NCBI GenBank assembly: GCA_023425645.1
Contig: JAFACG010000045.1
Location: forward strand, 1 to 64,000
Reading direction: 5' to 3'
From: Pseudomonadota bacterium
GTDB lineage: Bacteria; Pseudomonadota; Gammaproteobacteria; Burkholderiales; Burkholderiaceae_B
DNA: 64,000 nucleotides
The notes below the pieces were generated by a model. It ran no database searches. It was not told the DNA's origin and saw only the letters and a list, made by a program, of their open reading frames with translations. This document shows, piece by piece, positions 10,638 to 21,430 of this stretch (the stretch's first letter is position 1; every line of letters begins with the position of its first letter). The position numbers and the translations under genes are program-made.

Positions 10638-11039
10638 AGCAACTTGAACAGGTCTGTTGAAAAATAGTAGAATTATAGGCTTTCGTGAATTTTGCGGCAG
10701 TGCAAACCCTTCTTTACGGGGGCTTGGTGTCGGCAAAAGAAGTGAAATTTGGCGGGAGAGCCTTGCGCCTTATCCTTCTAGGATACACCCGGTGCGTGCC
10801 TGGCGTCTGTTTTGCCCTTTCATGAAAGCGACGGGCCGGACACTGGCGGTCGCCAAGCGCATGTCGCTTTGCGCGGTCGCGGGCCCGTATGTCCAATGCG
10901 CCAGTCCCGTCTTGGGCGGCGTTCCTAAATGTAGCTGTAAATCGCGTGACCGTCCGTCTCGGGGTGTCTGGAATGCAGGCGAGCCTGCGGCCCTTACCGG
11001 ATACCGGGCGGTTACAAGACCAAACCCTTGGAGAAAATC
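10638..11039 (+). other. map/rpsB divergent intergenic region with long rpsB leader
   Basis: 402 bases without a gene. A plus-strand promoter candidate, TTGAAC (10644-10649), 18 bases, TAGAAT (10668-10673), would give an rpsB leader of about 360 nt and overlaps the map promoter. The leader is GC-rich with many short self-complementary runs. In E. coli the rpsB leader mediates autoregulation by S2; a similar role here is inferred. No ORF with a ribosome-binding site was recognised. Confidence 0.35.
10664..10700 (-). promoter_or_regulatory. Probable promoter of map (minus strand)
   Basis: On the minus strand the hexamer TATAAT (plus-strand ATTATA, 10672-10677) is a perfect -10 box lying 35 bases before the map ATG. 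No convincing -35 lies 16-18 bases upstream. Only the -10 is strong, so the call rests mainly on that match and its position. Confidence 0.4.
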
Positions 11040-11789
11040 ATGTCTTTGATGCGTGAAATGCTGGAAGCCGGTGTGCACTTTGGCCACCAGACCCGTTACT
11101 GGAACCCCAAGATGTCGCAGTACATCTTCGGCCAGCGTAACAACATCCATATCATCAACCTGGAAAAGACGGTTGCTCAGTACGAAGAAGCCGTGAAGTT
11201 CGTGCGCCAGCTGGCCGCCCGCGGTGGCAACATCCTGTTCGTCGGCACCAAGCGCGCCGCCCGTGAACTGGTCGCCGCCGAAGCCGAGCGCTGCGGCATG
11301 CCTTACGTCGACAGCCGCTGGCTGGGCGGCATGATGACCAACTTCAAGACGGTCAAGACCTCCATCAAGCGCCTGAAGGACATGGAAGCTCAGCTGGCCG
11401 AAGGCCGCACCGAAGGCATGAGCAAGAAAGAAGCCCTGATGTTCGAGCGCGAGCTGGAAAAGCTGAACAAGTCCATCGGCGGCATCAAGGACATGAACAA
11501 CCTGCCTGACGCCCTGTTCGTGATCGACGTCGGCTACCACAAGATCGCCGTGGCCGAAGCCCGCACCCTGGGCATCCCCGTGGTGGCCGTGGTCGACACC
11601 AACCACTCCCCGGAAGGCCTGGACTACGTGATCCCCGGCAACGATGACTCCGCCAAGGCCATCGCCCTGTACGCCCGCGGTATCGCCGACGCCGTGCTGG
11701 CCGGCCGCGAGCAGAACCTGAACGGTCTGGTTGAAGAAATCGCTGCCGACGAGGAATTCGTCGAAGTCGACGCCGACTCCCAGGAGTAA
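11040..11789 (+). CDS. rpsB: 30S ribosomal protein S2
   Basis: Small-subunit protein S2, 249 residues, beginning [21 protein letters not shown]. This N-terminus is diagnostic. The ATG at 11040 is preceded by GGAG at 11030-11033 with good spacing; the TTG at 11028 is not needed. It is the first gene of rpsB-tsf-pyrH-frr. The sequence around the start (TTGGAGAAAATC then ATG) closely resembles that of tsf (TTGGAGAAAACC then GTG). Confidence 0.98.
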   Translation: MSLMREMLEAGVHFGHQTRYWNPKMSQYIFGQRNNIHIINLEKTVAQYEEAVKFVRQLAARGGNILFVGTKRAARELVAAEAERCGMPYVDSRWLGGMMTNFKTVKTSIKRLKDMEAQLAEGRTEGMSKKEALMFERELEKLNKSIGGIKDMNNLPDALFVIDVGYHKIAVAEARTLGIPVVAVVDTNHSPEGLDYVIPGNDDSAKAIALYARGIADAVLAGREQNLNGLVEEIAADEEFVEVDADSQE

Positions 11790-11798
11790 TCGGCTCGA

Positions 11799-11837
11799 AG
11801 CCATCGGCCATGCGCAAGGCTGTCATGGCCGATGGCT
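11799..11837 (+). promoter_or_regulatory. Strong stem-loop between rpsB and tsf
   Basis: A perfect 13-bp inverted repeat, AGCCATCGGCCAT (11799-11811) and ATGGCCGATGGCT (11825-11837), encloses a 13-nt loop. No T-run follows. A second GC stem (GCCCCGG, loop CCCG, CCGGGGC) lies at 11856-11873, just before the tsf Shine-Dalgarno. The position suggests an attenuator or RNA-processing signal that sets the S2 to EF-Ts ratio. Confidence 0.6.
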
Positions 11838-11898
11838 ACACTTGCATTTCGCACCGCCCCGGCCCGCCGGGGCACGTTCTACAGAATTGGAGAAAACC

Positions 11899-12774
11899 GT
11901 GGCTCAAATCACCGCATCGATGGTTAAGGAATTGCGCGAGAAAACCGACGCGCCCATGATGGAATGCAAAAAGGCGCTGACCGAAGCCGATGGCGACATG
12001 GCCCGCGCCGAAGAAATCCTGCGCGTGAAGCTGGGCAGCAAGGCCAGCAAGGCCGCCAGCCGCGTGACCGCTGAAGGTCTGGTGACGGTCTACATCGCCG
12101 ACGACGCCAAGACCGGCGCCATCGTCGAAGTCAACTGCGAAACCGACTTCGTGGCCAAGAACGATGACTTCATCCAGTTCATCGATCAGGTCGCCCAGCT
12201 GGTTGCCAAGAACAATCCCGCCGACCTGGCCGCCCTGGCTGAACTGCCACTGGCCGACGGCACCGTTGAAAGCGTGCGCGCCGCCCTGGTCGGCAAGATC
12301 GGCGAGAACATCTCCGTGCGCCGCTTCCAGCGCTACGAAACCGCCGGCCAGCTGGCCAGCTACATCCACAGCGGCAAGATCGGCGTTCTGGTCGACTTCA
12401 CCGGCTCCGAGGAAGTGGGCAAGGACCTGGCCATGCACATCGCCGCCAGCCGTCCCAAGGCCCTGGACGCATCCGGCGTGGACGCGGCCGACATCGAAGC
12501 CGAGCGTTCCGTCGCCGCCCAGAAGGCTGCCGAGTCCGGCAAGCCTGCCGACATCGTCACCAAGATGGTGGACGGCGCCGTGGCCAAGTTCCTGAAGGAA
12601 GTCACGCTGCTGAACCAGCCTTTCGTCAAGAACGACAAGCAAAGCGTCCAGCAGATGCTGAACGAAAGCAAAGCGACCATCGCCGGCTTCACCCTGTATG
12701 TCGTGGGTGAAGGCATCGAGAAGCGCGTTGAAGACTTCGCCGCCGAGGTGGCTGCTGCCGCCGGTCAAGCTTAA
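11899..12774 (+). CDS. tsf: Elongation factor Ts
   Basis: Guanine nucleotide exchange factor for EF-Tu. The N-terminal UBA-like part ([20 protein letters not shown]) and the signature [11 protein letters not shown] are present; 291 residues is normal. The start is GTG at 11899, supported by GGAG at 11889-11892. An ATG-like reading from 11731 would overlap rpsB and is rejected. It follows rpsB through two hairpins and is followed by a terminator-like stem. Confidence 0.97.
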   Translation: MAQITASMVKELREKTDAPMMECKKALTEADGDMARAEEILRVKLGSKASKAASRVTAEGLVTVYIADDAKTGAIVEVNCETDFVAKNDDFIQFIDQVAQLVAKNNPADLAALAELPLADGTVESVRAALVGKIGENISVRRFQRYETAGQLASYIHSGKIGVLVDFTGSEEVGKDLAMHIAASRPKALDASGVDAADIEAERSVAAQKAAESGKPADIVTKMVDGAVAKFLKEVTLLNQPFVKNDKQSVQQMLNESKATIAGFTLYVVGEGIEKRVEDFAAEVAAAAGQA

Positions 12775-13584
<810 letters not shown>

Positions 13585-13604
13585 AGTTATAGGAAATTAA
13601 GTCC

Positions 13605-14165
13605 ATGAGTCTCTCCGAGATCAAATCAACGACCGACACCCGCATGGCCAAGTCCATCGAGTCCCTGAAGACCGGCCTGGCCAAGATCCGCACCGGCCGC
13701 GCCACCACGGGGCTGCTCGATCACGTCCAGGTGGAGTACTACGGCTCGCCCGTGCCCGTCAGCCAGGTGTCCAACATCACCGTCGTGGACGCGCGCACCC
13801 TGAATGTGCAGGTCTGGGAAAAAAACATGGCCGGCCCTATTGAAAAGGCCATCCGCGACAGCGACCTGGGCCTGAACCCCATTTCCATGGGCGACAGCAT
13901 CCGCGTGCCCATGCCGGCCCTGACCGAAGAGCGCCGCCGCGACCTGGCCAAGGTCGTGCGCAGCGAAGGCGAGGACGCCAAGGTTGCCATCCGCAACCTG
14001 CGCCGCGACGCCAACGACACGCTCAAGAAGCAGGTCAAGGACAAGGAGATCTCCGAGGACGAGGAGCGCCGCGCCCAGGACGAAGTCCAGAAGCTGACCG
14101 ATAAGTACGTCGCCGAGATCGACAAGCTGATCGCGCAGAAAGAAGCCGAGATCATGACGGTCTGA
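13605..14165 (+). CDS. frr: Ribosome recycling factor
   Basis: Works with EF-G to split post-termination ribosomes. The 186-residue protein has the family core ([40 protein letters not shown], and the C-terminal helical [19 protein letters not shown]). It starts at ATG 13605 and lies between pyrH and uppS with short gaps, so it is in the same transcription unit. Confidence 0.97.
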   Translation: MSLSEIKSTTDTRMAKSIESLKTGLAKIRTGRATTGLLDHVQVEYYGSPVPVSQVSNITVVDARTLNVQVWEKNMAGPIEKAIRDSDLGLNPISMGDSIRVPMPALTEERRRDLAKVVRSEGEDAKVAIRNLRRDANDTLKKQVKDKEISEDEERRAQDEVQKLTDKYVAEIDKLIAQKEAEIMTV

Positions 14166-14187
14166 TGACCGCACAACAGGTGGCTAG

Positions 14188-14955
14188 GTGATTCCATTCA
14201 GTTCTACTCAGCGTATCCCGACGCACAGTCAAGTCCCTGGTCACCTGGCCATTGTCATGGACGGCAATGGTCGATGGGCAACCCGCCGCATGCTCCCGCG
14301 TACGGCGGGCCACCTGCGCGGCGTCCAGGCCGTCCGACGCATCGTCGAGGCCTGTGGCGACCTGGGAGTGCGCTACCTGACCTTGTTCGCATTCAGTTCC
14401 GAGAACTGGCGCAGGCCTCCCGAGGAGGTCTCCATGCTGATGCGCCTGTTCGTGAAGATGCTCCAGAAGGAAGTGGCGACGCTCAAGAAGAACGGCGTGC
14501 GCCTGCATGTGGTCGGCGAGCTGTCCGCCTTCAGCGACGAGCTGCGCGAGCTTATCGCCCGCGCCGAGGAACAGACTCGCGACAATGACCTCCTGCATCT
14601 GACCATTGCCGCCAATTACGGCGGCCGCTGGGACATATTGCAGGCGGCGCAGAAAACCATCGCGGCCAATCCCGAATTGGCTGCGCATCCGGAGAAACTG
14701 GACGAAAACCTGTTCAGTCCGCATCTGGCCATGGCCTACGCGCCCGAACCGGATCTGTTCATTCGCACTGGCGGCGAGCGCCGCATCTCCAACTTCCTGA
14801 TCTGGCAGATGGCCTACACGGAACTGTACTTCACCGATGTGTACTGGCCCGATTTCGGCCGGGCCGAGCTCGAGGAAGCGTTCGAATGGTATCGCGGACG
14901 GGAGCGGCGCTTTGGCCGCACCAGCGCTCAGGTGCTGGAATCCTCCGCCTCCTGA
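14188..14955 (+). CDS. uppS: Undecaprenyl diphosphate synthase (cis-prenyltransferase)
   Basis: Adds isopentenyl units to farnesyl diphosphate to make the C55 carrier for peptidoglycan and LPS sugars. The catalytic motif [13 protein letters not shown] has Asp25, and the C-terminal [15 protein letters not shown] and DVYWPDF are conserved. The start GTG at 14188 gives 255 residues. It lies in the usual frr-uppS-cdsA-dxr order. Confidence 0.95.
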   Translation: MIPFSSTQRIPTHSQVPGHLAIVMDGNGRWATRRMLPRTAGHLRGVQAVRRIVEACGDLGVRYLTLFAFSSENWRRPPEEVSMLMRLFVKMLQKEVATLKKNGVRLHVVGELSAFSDELRELIARAEEQTRDNDLLHLTIAANYGGRWDILQAAQKTIAANPELAAHPEKLDENLFSPHLAMAYAPEPDLFIRTGGERRISNFLIWQMAYTELYFTDVYWPDFGRAELEEAFEWYRGRERRFGRTSAQVLESSAS

Positions 14956-14966
14956 GGAGTACCCTT

Positions 14967-15821
14967 ATGCTTAAACAGCGAGTCATTACCGCCATCGTGC
15001 TGTTGGTGATCCTCGGCGCCGCCATGCTGGCGCCGGTGCAATGGCCGCTGTTGGCCATCTTCGGATTGCTGAGCACGCTGGCCTGCTGGGAATGGCAGCG
15101 CCTGAGCCTGCCGGCGGACCAGCAGCGCTGGGCCTGGCCCATCGCCTTGCTGACCGGCGCGCTGATCGCCTGGCTGAGCGTGTACTGGTATGCCGGCGGT
15201 CCGCAAGGGCAGGCCGCCGATCTGGTCTATCGGGGCCTGGTGCCCGTCATGGTCGCCGTCTGGCTGGTGGGTGCGACGGGGCTGGTCCTGCAGGGCCAGG
15301 CCCAGCAGCGGGCCCAGACCTCGTTCCTGTGCGTGATGGGCGTGGCCGCTCCGCTGGCCGCCTGGGCCGCACTGTATCATCTGCTGCACGGCCGGGGCGT
15401 CGTTTACGTGCTGTCCGTGCTGGTGCTGATCTGGGTGGCCGACATTGCCGCCTATTTTGCCGGGCGCGCTTTCGGCAAGGCCAAGCTGGCGCCCAGGGTC
15501 AGCCCGGGCAAGACCTGGGCGGGGGCAATCGGAGGCATGGCCGCCGCCGCCGCCTGGATGCTGCTCAGCGCGGCGTGGCCGGGAACTTTCGGCGCGGACC
15601 TGGTCGCGCGCTGGGGCTGGTTGGCCACGGCCGCGCTGGGAGTGCTGCTGGCGGCCATTTCCATCGTGGGCGACCTGTTCGAATCGTTGCTCAAGCGCCG
15701 CGCCGGCGTCAAGGATTCCAGCCAGTTGCTGCCCGGGCATGGCGGGGTCTATGATCGCATCGATGCCTTGCTGCCCGTAGCGCCGCTGGCCTTGCTTTTA
15801 GGTGGGGCGTGGCTGTCCTGA
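14967..15821 (+). CDS. cdsA: Phosphatidate cytidylyltransferase (CDP-diglyceride synthase)
   Basis: Inner-membrane enzyme making CDP-diacylglycerol from phosphatidate and CTP. Several hydrophobic helices are followed by the family signature near the C-terminus ([20 protein letters not shown], then GVYDRIDAL). The ATG at 14967, with TGAGGAG just upstream, gives 284 residues. It follows uppS by 11 bases. Confidence 0.95.
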   Translation: MLKQRVITAIVLLVILGAAMLAPVQWPLLAIFGLLSTLACWEWQRLSLPADQQRWAWPIALLTGALIAWLSVYWYAGGPQGQAADLVYRGLVPVMVAVWLVGATGLVLQGQAQQRAQTSFLCVMGVAAPLAAWAALYHLLHGRGVVYVLSVLVLIWVADIAAYFAGRAFGKAKLAPRVSPGKTWAGAIGGMAAAAAWMLLSAAWPGTFGADLVARWGWLATAALGVLLAAISIVGDLFESLLKRRAGVKDSSQLLPGHGGVYDRIDALLPVAPLALLLGGAWLS

Positions 15822-15861
15822 TCCGGAAAGGATGCGGGGCGCCTGCGCCAAGGAAATACTC

Positions 15862-17067
15862 ATGAACTTCCAGCATGTCTGCGTCCTTGGGGCCACGGGC
15901 TCCATCGGCGTCAGCACTTTAGATGTCATCGCCCGCCATCCGGACCGTATGGCCGTCCATGCCCTGACGGGCCACACCCGCATGGAGCAGTTGGCCGGGC
16001 AGGCCCATTCCAGCCGGGCGAAAGTGGTCGTGGTGCCCGACGCCGCCGCTCGCGAACGTTTTCTTGCCGCCTGGCCGGGCGGGGCGCCATTGCCCGAGAT
16101 CCGCGTAGGCGCCCAGGCCCTGGCCGATACGGCGGCCGATCCCCAGGTCACGACCGTCATGGCGGCCATCATCGGTGCGGCCGGACTGCCCTCGGCTCTG
16201 GCGGCGGCACGGGCCGGCAAGCGCGTCCTGCTCGCCAACAAGGAAGCGCTGGTTGCGGCCGGCGGCATCTTCATGAAAGCGGTGCAGCAGGGCGGGGCGC
16301 AATTGCTGCCCATCGACTCCGAGCACAGCGCCATCTATCAATGTCTGGCGGGCGAGGCTCCGGCGCAGGCCGGCCAGGCCGTGGCGGGGTTGCGCCGCCT
16401 GCTCGTCACGGCCTCTGGCGGTCCGTTCCGCTCCCGGCCCCTGGCCGAGCTGGACGCCGTCACGCCGGAGCAGGCCTGCGCACATCCGAACTGGAGCATG
16501 GGCCGCAAGATCTCCGTCGATTCGGCCACCATGCTGAACAAAGGGCTGGAAGTCATCGAGGCTCATTGGCTGTTCTGCGTGCCGGTGGAACAGATCGATG
16601 TCGTCATCCACCCCCAGAGCGTCATCCATTCCATGGTGGAGTTCATCGACGGTTCGGTCATGGCGCAGCTGGGCCAGCCGGACATGCGCACGGCCATTGC
16701 CTATGGCCTGGGCTTTCCCGAACGCCTGGCCAGCGGCGTGGGCCTGCTGGATCTGGCGACCATGGGCCGGCTGGATTTCGAGCCTCCGGACCTGGTGCGC
16801 TTTCCCTGCCTGCGCCTGGCCTACGAAGCCTTGCGCAACAGCCAGGCGGCCTGCGTCACCTTGAATGCGGCCAATGAAATCGCTGTGGATCGCTTTCTGG
16901 GCGAGCAGATTCGTTATACTCAGATTCCGGACGTGATCGAACACTGTCTGGACAAACTCAATGGCCGCGCCGCCCAGTCGCTGGACGCTCTGGACGCGGT
17001 GCTGGACCTGGACCGGGAGACCCGGTCCCTGGCGCTGGATTACTGCCGCACGGCGCCGCGCGGCTGA
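15862..17067 (+). CDS. dxr: 1-deoxy-D-xylulose 5-phosphate reductoisomerase
   Basis: Second step of the MEP isoprenoid pathway, turning DXP and NADPH into 2-C-methylerythritol 4-phosphate. The NADPH loop GATGSIG is at residues 10-16, LLANKEALV is the central family motif, and metal ligands lie in [15 protein letters not shown]. The start ATG at 15862 gives 401 residues. It supplies precursors for the neighbouring uppS. Confidence 0.96.
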   Translation: MNFQHVCVLGATGSIGVSTLDVIARHPDRMAVHALTGHTRMEQLAGQAHSSRAKVVVVPDAAARERFLAAWPGGAPLPEIRVGAQALADTAADPQVTTVMAAIIGAAGLPSALAAARAGKRVLLANKEALVAAGGIFMKAVQQGGAQLLPIDSEHSAIYQCLAGEAPAQAGQAVAGLRRLLVTASGGPFRSRPLAELDAVTPEQACAHPNWSMGRKISVDSATMLNKGLEVIEAHWLFCVPVEQIDVVIHPQSVIHSMVEFIDGSVMAQLGQPDMRTAIAYGLGFPERLASGVGLLDLATMGRLDFEPPDLVRFPCLRLAYEALRNSQAACVTLNAANEIAVDRFLGEQIRYTQIPDVIEHCLDKLNGRAAQSLDALDAVLDLDRETRSLALDYCRTAPRG

Positions 17068-17078
17068 CAGGATCCCAC

Positions 17079-18413
17079 ATGCTGTACACCTTGCTGGCCT
17101 TTCTGGTGACTCTGGGCGTGCTCGTGACTTTCCACGAGCTGGGCCACTACTGGGTCGCGCGCCGCTGCGGCGTGCGGGTCGAGCGCTTTTCGATCGGTTT
17201 CGGCAAGGTGCTTTACCGCCGCAGGGACAGGCACGGCACGGAGTGGGCGGTGTCGGCTCTGCCGCTGGGCGGTTATGTGGCGATGCAGAACGATCCGCCG
17301 CCCGGCGCCACGCTGGAACAGGTCCAGGAATCCTTCAATTGCAAGCCTTTGTGGCAGCGCGCCGCCGTGGTGCTTGCCGGGCCGCTGGCCAATCTGATCC
17401 TGGCCGTCATCATCTACGCGCTGGTGGGCCTGCTGGGCGCGCAGGAGCCGGCGCCCGTCATCGCCCAGCCGCAGGCCGGCACGCCGGCCGCCCAGGCCGG
17501 CTTCCAGGCAGGCGACCGCCTGATCGACATAGCCGGCCGCGAGGTCCGTTCCTGGAACGAGGCGCGCTGGGAATTCATGGAGGCCCTGTCCTCGGGCGGC
17601 ACGCTGGCGGTGGGCGTGCTTGATGCGCAAGGCCAGGAGCGCGAGCGCAGCCTGTCGCTGCCGGCCGGCGAGATCACGCCCGACAATCGCGACCTGCTGG
17701 CGCAGGCAGGGCTGGCCCTGCTGCCGCCGCGCGCCGTAGTCCAGGAGGTGTACAAGGACAGCGCCGGCGAGCAGGCTGGCCTGCAGGAAAAAGACATCAT
17801 CCTGGCGCTGGGTTCCAGGCAGGACCCGGACGTGGTGCAGTTCGTCGAACAGATTCAGCAGTCCGCCGGCCAGACGCTGGCGCTGGACGTGCTGCGCGCC
17901 GGGCAGGTCCTGCACCTGTCCATCACGCCTCGGGCGCAGGCCGGCGAGGACGGCGAGGTGCTTGGGCGCATCGGCGCCAAGATAGGCCCCGATTTCGACA
18001 TGGTGCATGTGCGCTACGGGCCCGTTGACAGCGTCCGGCGCGGCTTCGTGCGCACGGCCGAGACCTTCTGGTTCTCCCTGAAGATGATAGGGCGCATGAT
18101 CACTGGCGAGGTATCCGTGCGCAATGTCAGCGGGCCGGTTACTATTGCAGACTATGCGGGCCAGACGGCGCGCATCGGCCTGATCGCCTACCTGAATTTT
18201 CTGGCGCTGATCAGCATCAGCATTGGATTGCTGAATTTATTGCCCGTGCCCATGCTGGACGGCGGGCATCTACTGTACTATGCCATCGAAGCAGTACGCG
18301 GCAAGCCCGCATCGGATCGCATGCTGATGATAGGTCAGCGTCTGGGCCTGAGCGCATTGGCGGTGCTGATGAGCATCGCATTTTTTAATGACATCACCCG
18401 CCTTTTCAGTTGA
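17079..18413 (+). CDS. rseP: Site-2 membrane metalloprotease RseP
   Basis: Zinc intramembrane protease that cuts the anti-sigma factor RseA in the envelope stress response. HELGH (His19, Glu20, His23) is the zinc site, and LLPVPMLDGGHLLYY near the C-terminus carries the third ligand. One or two periplasmic PDZ domains lie between (GFQAGDRLIDIAGREV; EQAGLQEKDIILALG). The length of 444 residues is standard. It lies directly upstream of bamA, the conserved rseP-bamA pairing. rseA and sigma-E genes are not in the window. Confidence 0.95.
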   Translation: MLYTLLAFLVTLGVLVTFHELGHYWVARRCGVRVERFSIGFGKVLYRRRDRHGTEWAVSALPLGGYVAMQNDPPPGATLEQVQESFNCKPLWQRAAVVLAGPLANLILAVIIYALVGLLGAQEPAPVIAQPQAGTPAAQAGFQAGDRLIDIAGREVRSWNEARWEFMEALSSGGTLAVGVLDAQGQERERSLSLPAGEITPDNRDLLAQAGLALLPPRAVVQEVYKDSAGEQAGLQEKDIILALGSRQDPDVVQFVEQIQQSAGQTLALDVLRAGQVLHLSITPRAQAGEDGEVLGRIGAKIGPDFDMVHVRYGPVDSVRRGFVRTAETFWFSLKMIGRMITGEVSVRNVSGPVTIADYAGQTARIGLIAYLNFLALISISIGLLNLLPVPMLDGGHLLYYAIEAVRGKPASDRMLMIGQRLGLSALAVLMSIAFFNDITRLFS

Positions 18414-18465
18414 CGGCGTGTGGCATACAATTTCCAACCATTTGACCGACCAAGGATTGTCCAGG

Positions 18466-20808
18466 ATGTCGTTTAGCCGGAAACCCACTTTTGCGTTGCG
18501 TGTCTTGCCCGTGCTGGTGGCAAGTCTCCTTGCCCCCGCCCTGGCGAATGCATTTGCACCGTTTGTCGTGCGCGATATTCAAGTCAACGGCATCCAGCGG
18601 GTCGATCCCGGCGCCGTGTTCTCGTCCCTGCCCGTCAAGGTGGGCGAGTCCTTCTCCGAGGAACAGGCTGCCGACGCCATCCAGCGCCTGTACGCCACGG
18701 GCTTTTTCAGCGACGTCCAGATCGACACCAGCGGCAATGTGCTGATCGTCAATGTCAAGGAACGCCCGACCATTGCCTCGGTGTCCTTCAACGGCATGCG
18801 CGAGTTCGACTCCAAGAACATCATCACGTCCCTGGCCCAGGTCGGTTTTGGCGAAGGGCGCGTGTTCGACCGCTCCATGCTGGAGCGCGCGGAGTTCGAG
18901 CTCAAGCAGCAATATCTCTCCAAAGGCAAGTACGGCGTGGAGATCACGCCCATCATCACGCCCCTGCCGCGCAACCGCGTGGGCGTGAGCTTCGACATCT
19001 TCGAAGGCGAACTGGCCAAGATCAAGGAAATCCGCGTGGTGGGCAACGAAGCCTTCTCGCAGAGCCGTCTGCTCGACGAGATGGAACTGACCACCTCGGG
19101 CATGATGACCTGGTACACCGGCACCAACAAGTATTCCCGCGAGAAGCTGGAAGGCGACATGGAGCGCATCCGCTCCTTCTACCTGAACCGCGGCTACCTG
19201 GAGTATTCGGCCGAGCCGCCGCAGGTATCCATCTCGCCGGACCGCAAGGACATCTTCATCACCCTGACCCTGCATGAAGGCCAGCCTTATACGCTCAGCA
19301 ACGTGAAGCTGGCGGGCGACCTGCTGGGTCTGGACGACAAGATCCAGCCCCTGGTACAGCAGAAGGCCGGCGAGGTCTTCTCCGCCGACAAGACCAACGC
19401 CACGGTCAAGGCCATCACGGAGTACCTGGGCAGCCTGGGCTACGCCTTCGCCAACGTCAACCCCAATCCCGTGCTCGACCGCGAAGGGCATACGGCAGAC
19501 CTGACCTTTTACGTGGACCCGGGCCGGCGCGTGTATGTGCGCCGCATCGACATCGGCGGCAACACCCGCACGCGCGATGAAGTCATCCGCCGCGAAATGC
19601 GCCAGCAGGAAGCCGCCTGGTATGACTCGTCCAGCATCAAGTTCTCGCGCGACCGCGTCGACCGCCTGGGCTACTTCAATGAAGTGGACGTCAACACCAA
19701 GCCGGTGCCCGGCTCGCCCGACCAGGTGGACGTGAACGTGGACGTCAAGGAAAAGCCCACCGGGCTGATCAACCTGGGCGTGGGCTACGGCTCGACCGAC
19801 AAGCTGATCCTGTCCGCCGGCCTGAGCCAGGACAACATCTTCGGCAGCGGCAACAGCCTGTCCCTGCAGGTCAATACCAGCAAGGTGAACCGCGCCGCCG
19901 TCATCAGCCACACCAACCCGTACTGGACGCGCGACGGCATCAGCAAGACCACCTCGATCTACTACCGCCGCACCACGCCCTACGAGGCCAACAACGCCTG
20001 GGGCGACTACCAGAACACCGCCATCGGTGCGGGCCTGAACTTCGGCGTGCCGATTTCCGAGTACGACCGCATCTTCATGGGCGTGAACTTCGAGCAGAAC
20101 AAGCTCTCGCGCCTGAGCCCGGAGTACACGCCGCGCGCGTACCAGGATTACGTGGCCGAGTACGGCGAACGCACCAACGCGTTCATCTTCAACCTGGGCT
20201 GGTCCAAGGACACCCGCGACAGCGCCATCGCTCCCAACAAGGGCAGCCTGACCAGCCTGTCGGGCGACCTGGGCACCATGGACCTGCGCTACTACATGCT
20301 GCGCGCCAGCCACCAGCACTACATACCGCTGGGCCGCGCCTACACGCTGGCGCTGAACGGCGCCATCGACTGGGGCCGCGCCTATGGCAGCAAGTCCTAT
20401 CCGGTCATCAAGAACGTGTATGGCGGGGGCATAGGTTCGGTGCGCGGCTACGAAGGCGCCTCGCTCGGTCCGCGCGATACGCTCACCGGCAACTACCTGG
20501 GCGGTTCGCGCCGCATGATCGCCAATGCCCAGCTGTACCTGCCGTTCCCCGGCGCCACGCGGGATCGCACCCTGCGCTGGTTCCTGTTCGCCGACGCCGG
20601 CAAGGTGGACAACACCAGCGGCGGCTGCGCCATGGGCCGTCCCGACAGTCCTTCCACGGATCCTTGCGGCTGGAAGTACTCCGCCGGCCTGGGCCTGTCC
20701 TGGCAGTCGCCTCTGGGGCCGCTGCAGCTGTCCTACGGCCGCGCCCTGCGCGCCAAGGAAGGCGATGACAAGCAGGCCTTCCAGTTCCAGATCGGCACGG
20801 CTTTCTGA
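18466..20808 (+). CDS. bamA: Outer membrane protein assembly factor BamA
   Basis: Central Omp85 subunit that folds beta-barrel proteins into the outer membrane. A signal peptide (cleaved after about ANAFA) is followed by five POTRA domains (the first begins VRDIQVNGIQRVDPG) and a 16-stranded barrel with GSVRGYEGASLGPRD. It ends in Phe (FQIGTAF), the outer-membrane C-terminal signal. The ATG at 18466 gives 780 residues. The start lies 52 bases after rseP, followed by ompH and lpxD, a textbook envelope-assembly order. Confidence 0.97.
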   Translation: MSFSRKPTFALRVLPVLVASLLAPALANAFAPFVVRDIQVNGIQRVDPGAVFSSLPVKVGESFSEEQAADAIQRLYATGFFSDVQIDTSGNVLIVNVKERPTIASVSFNGMREFDSKNIITSLAQVGFGEGRVFDRSMLERAEFELKQQYLSKGKYGVEITPIITPLPRNRVGVSFDIFEGELAKIKEIRVVGNEAFSQSRLLDEMELTTSGMMTWYTGTNKYSREKLEGDMERIRSFYLNRGYLEYSAEPPQVSISPDRKDIFITLTLHEGQPYTLSNVKLAGDLLGLDDKIQPLVQQKAGEVFSADKTNATVKAITEYLGSLGYAFANVNPNPVLDREGHTADLTFYVDPGRRVYVRRIDIGGNTRTRDEVIRREMRQQEAAWYDSSSIKFSRDRVDRLGYFNEVDVNTKPVPGSPDQVDVNVDVKEKPTGLINLGVGYGSTDKLILSAGLSQDNIFGSGNSLSLQVNTSKVNRAAVISHTNPYWTRDGISKTTSIYYRRTTPYEANNAWGDYQNTAIGAGLNFGVPISEYDRIFMGVNFEQNKLSRLSPEYTPRAYQDYVAEYGERTNAFIFNLGWSKDTRDSAIAPNKGSLTSLSGDLGTMDLRYYMLRASHQHYIPLGRAYTLALNGAIDWGRAYGSKSYPVIKNVYGGGIGSVRGYEGASLGPRDTLTGNYLGGSRRMIANAQLYLPFPGATRDRTLRWFLFADAGKVDNTSGGCAMGRPDSPSTDPCGWKYSAGLGLSWQSPLGPLQLSYGRALRAKEGDDKQAFQFQIGTAF

Positions 20809-20869
20809 TGTCCGCGTTTAATGGCACAATTGCTCTATTCTGCAGCCTAATTAGCAAGGTAGATTTTTC

Positions 20870-21424
20870 ATGAAGTCAAACATCGCAATGAAACTCACAA
20901 CTATCGCCCGCGGCCTGACCCGTGGCAATAAAGCGCTCGTTCTGGCTGCCGCACTGGGTGTCAGCGCCATGACAGCCGCTCCTGTTGTTCAGGCTCAGAC
21001 CAAGATCGGTTTCGTCAGCACCGAGCGCATCCTGCGCGATTCCAAACCCGCCAAGGCTGCCCAGACCAAGATCGAAGCGGAATTCAAGCGCCGCGACGAA
21101 GAACTGGAAAAACTGGCGAACAACCTGCGCGCCCAGGCACAGAAATTCGACAAGGACGCTCCCGTGCTGTCCGAGTCCGACCGCGTCAAGCGCCAGCGCC
21201 AGCTGGCCGACCTGGATTCGGACCTGCAGCGCAAGCGTCGCGAATTCCAGGAAGACTTCAACCGTCGCCGCAACGAAGAGTTCTCGGCCATCGTCGAAAA
21301 AGCGGATGCCGCCATCAAGAGCATCGCTGATTCCCAAGGCTACGATCTCATCATCCAGGATGCCGTTACCGTCAGCCCTCGCGTGGACATCACCGAAGAA
21401 GTCCTGAAAGCACTGGGCGGTTGA
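20870..21424 (+). CDS. skp: OmpH/Skp family periplasmic chaperone
   Basis: Trimeric periplasmic holdase for unfolded outer-membrane proteins. A signal peptide ending VVQAQ is followed by TKIGFVSTERILRDSKPAKAAQ and a long charged coiled-coil region (about residues 60-140). ATG 20870 has AAGGT upstream; a second in-frame ATG at 20888 is possible. The 184-residue length fits. It lies between bamA and lpxD, the conserved place for skp. Confidence 0.93.
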   Translation: MKSNIAMKLTTIARGLTRGNKALVLAAALGVSAMTAAPVVQAQTKIGFVSTERILRDSKPAKAAQTKIEAEFKRRDEELEKLANNLRAQAQKFDKDAPVLSESDRVKRQRQLADLDSDLQRKRREFQEDFNRRRNEEFSAIVEKADAAIKSIADSQGYDLIIQDAVTVSPRVDITEEVLKALGG

Positions 21425-21430
21425 TGAACC

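Noticed and set aside
11731..11898. Longer tsf start overlapping rpsB
   Set aside because: The GTG at 11899 has a proper Shine-Dalgarno and gives the universal EF-Ts N-terminus; the extension reads through the intergenic hairpins.
18406..20319. 637-codon minus-strand frame opposite bamA
   Set aside because: Same antisense effect; bamA on the plus strand has full domain structure and the outer-membrane C-terminal signal.
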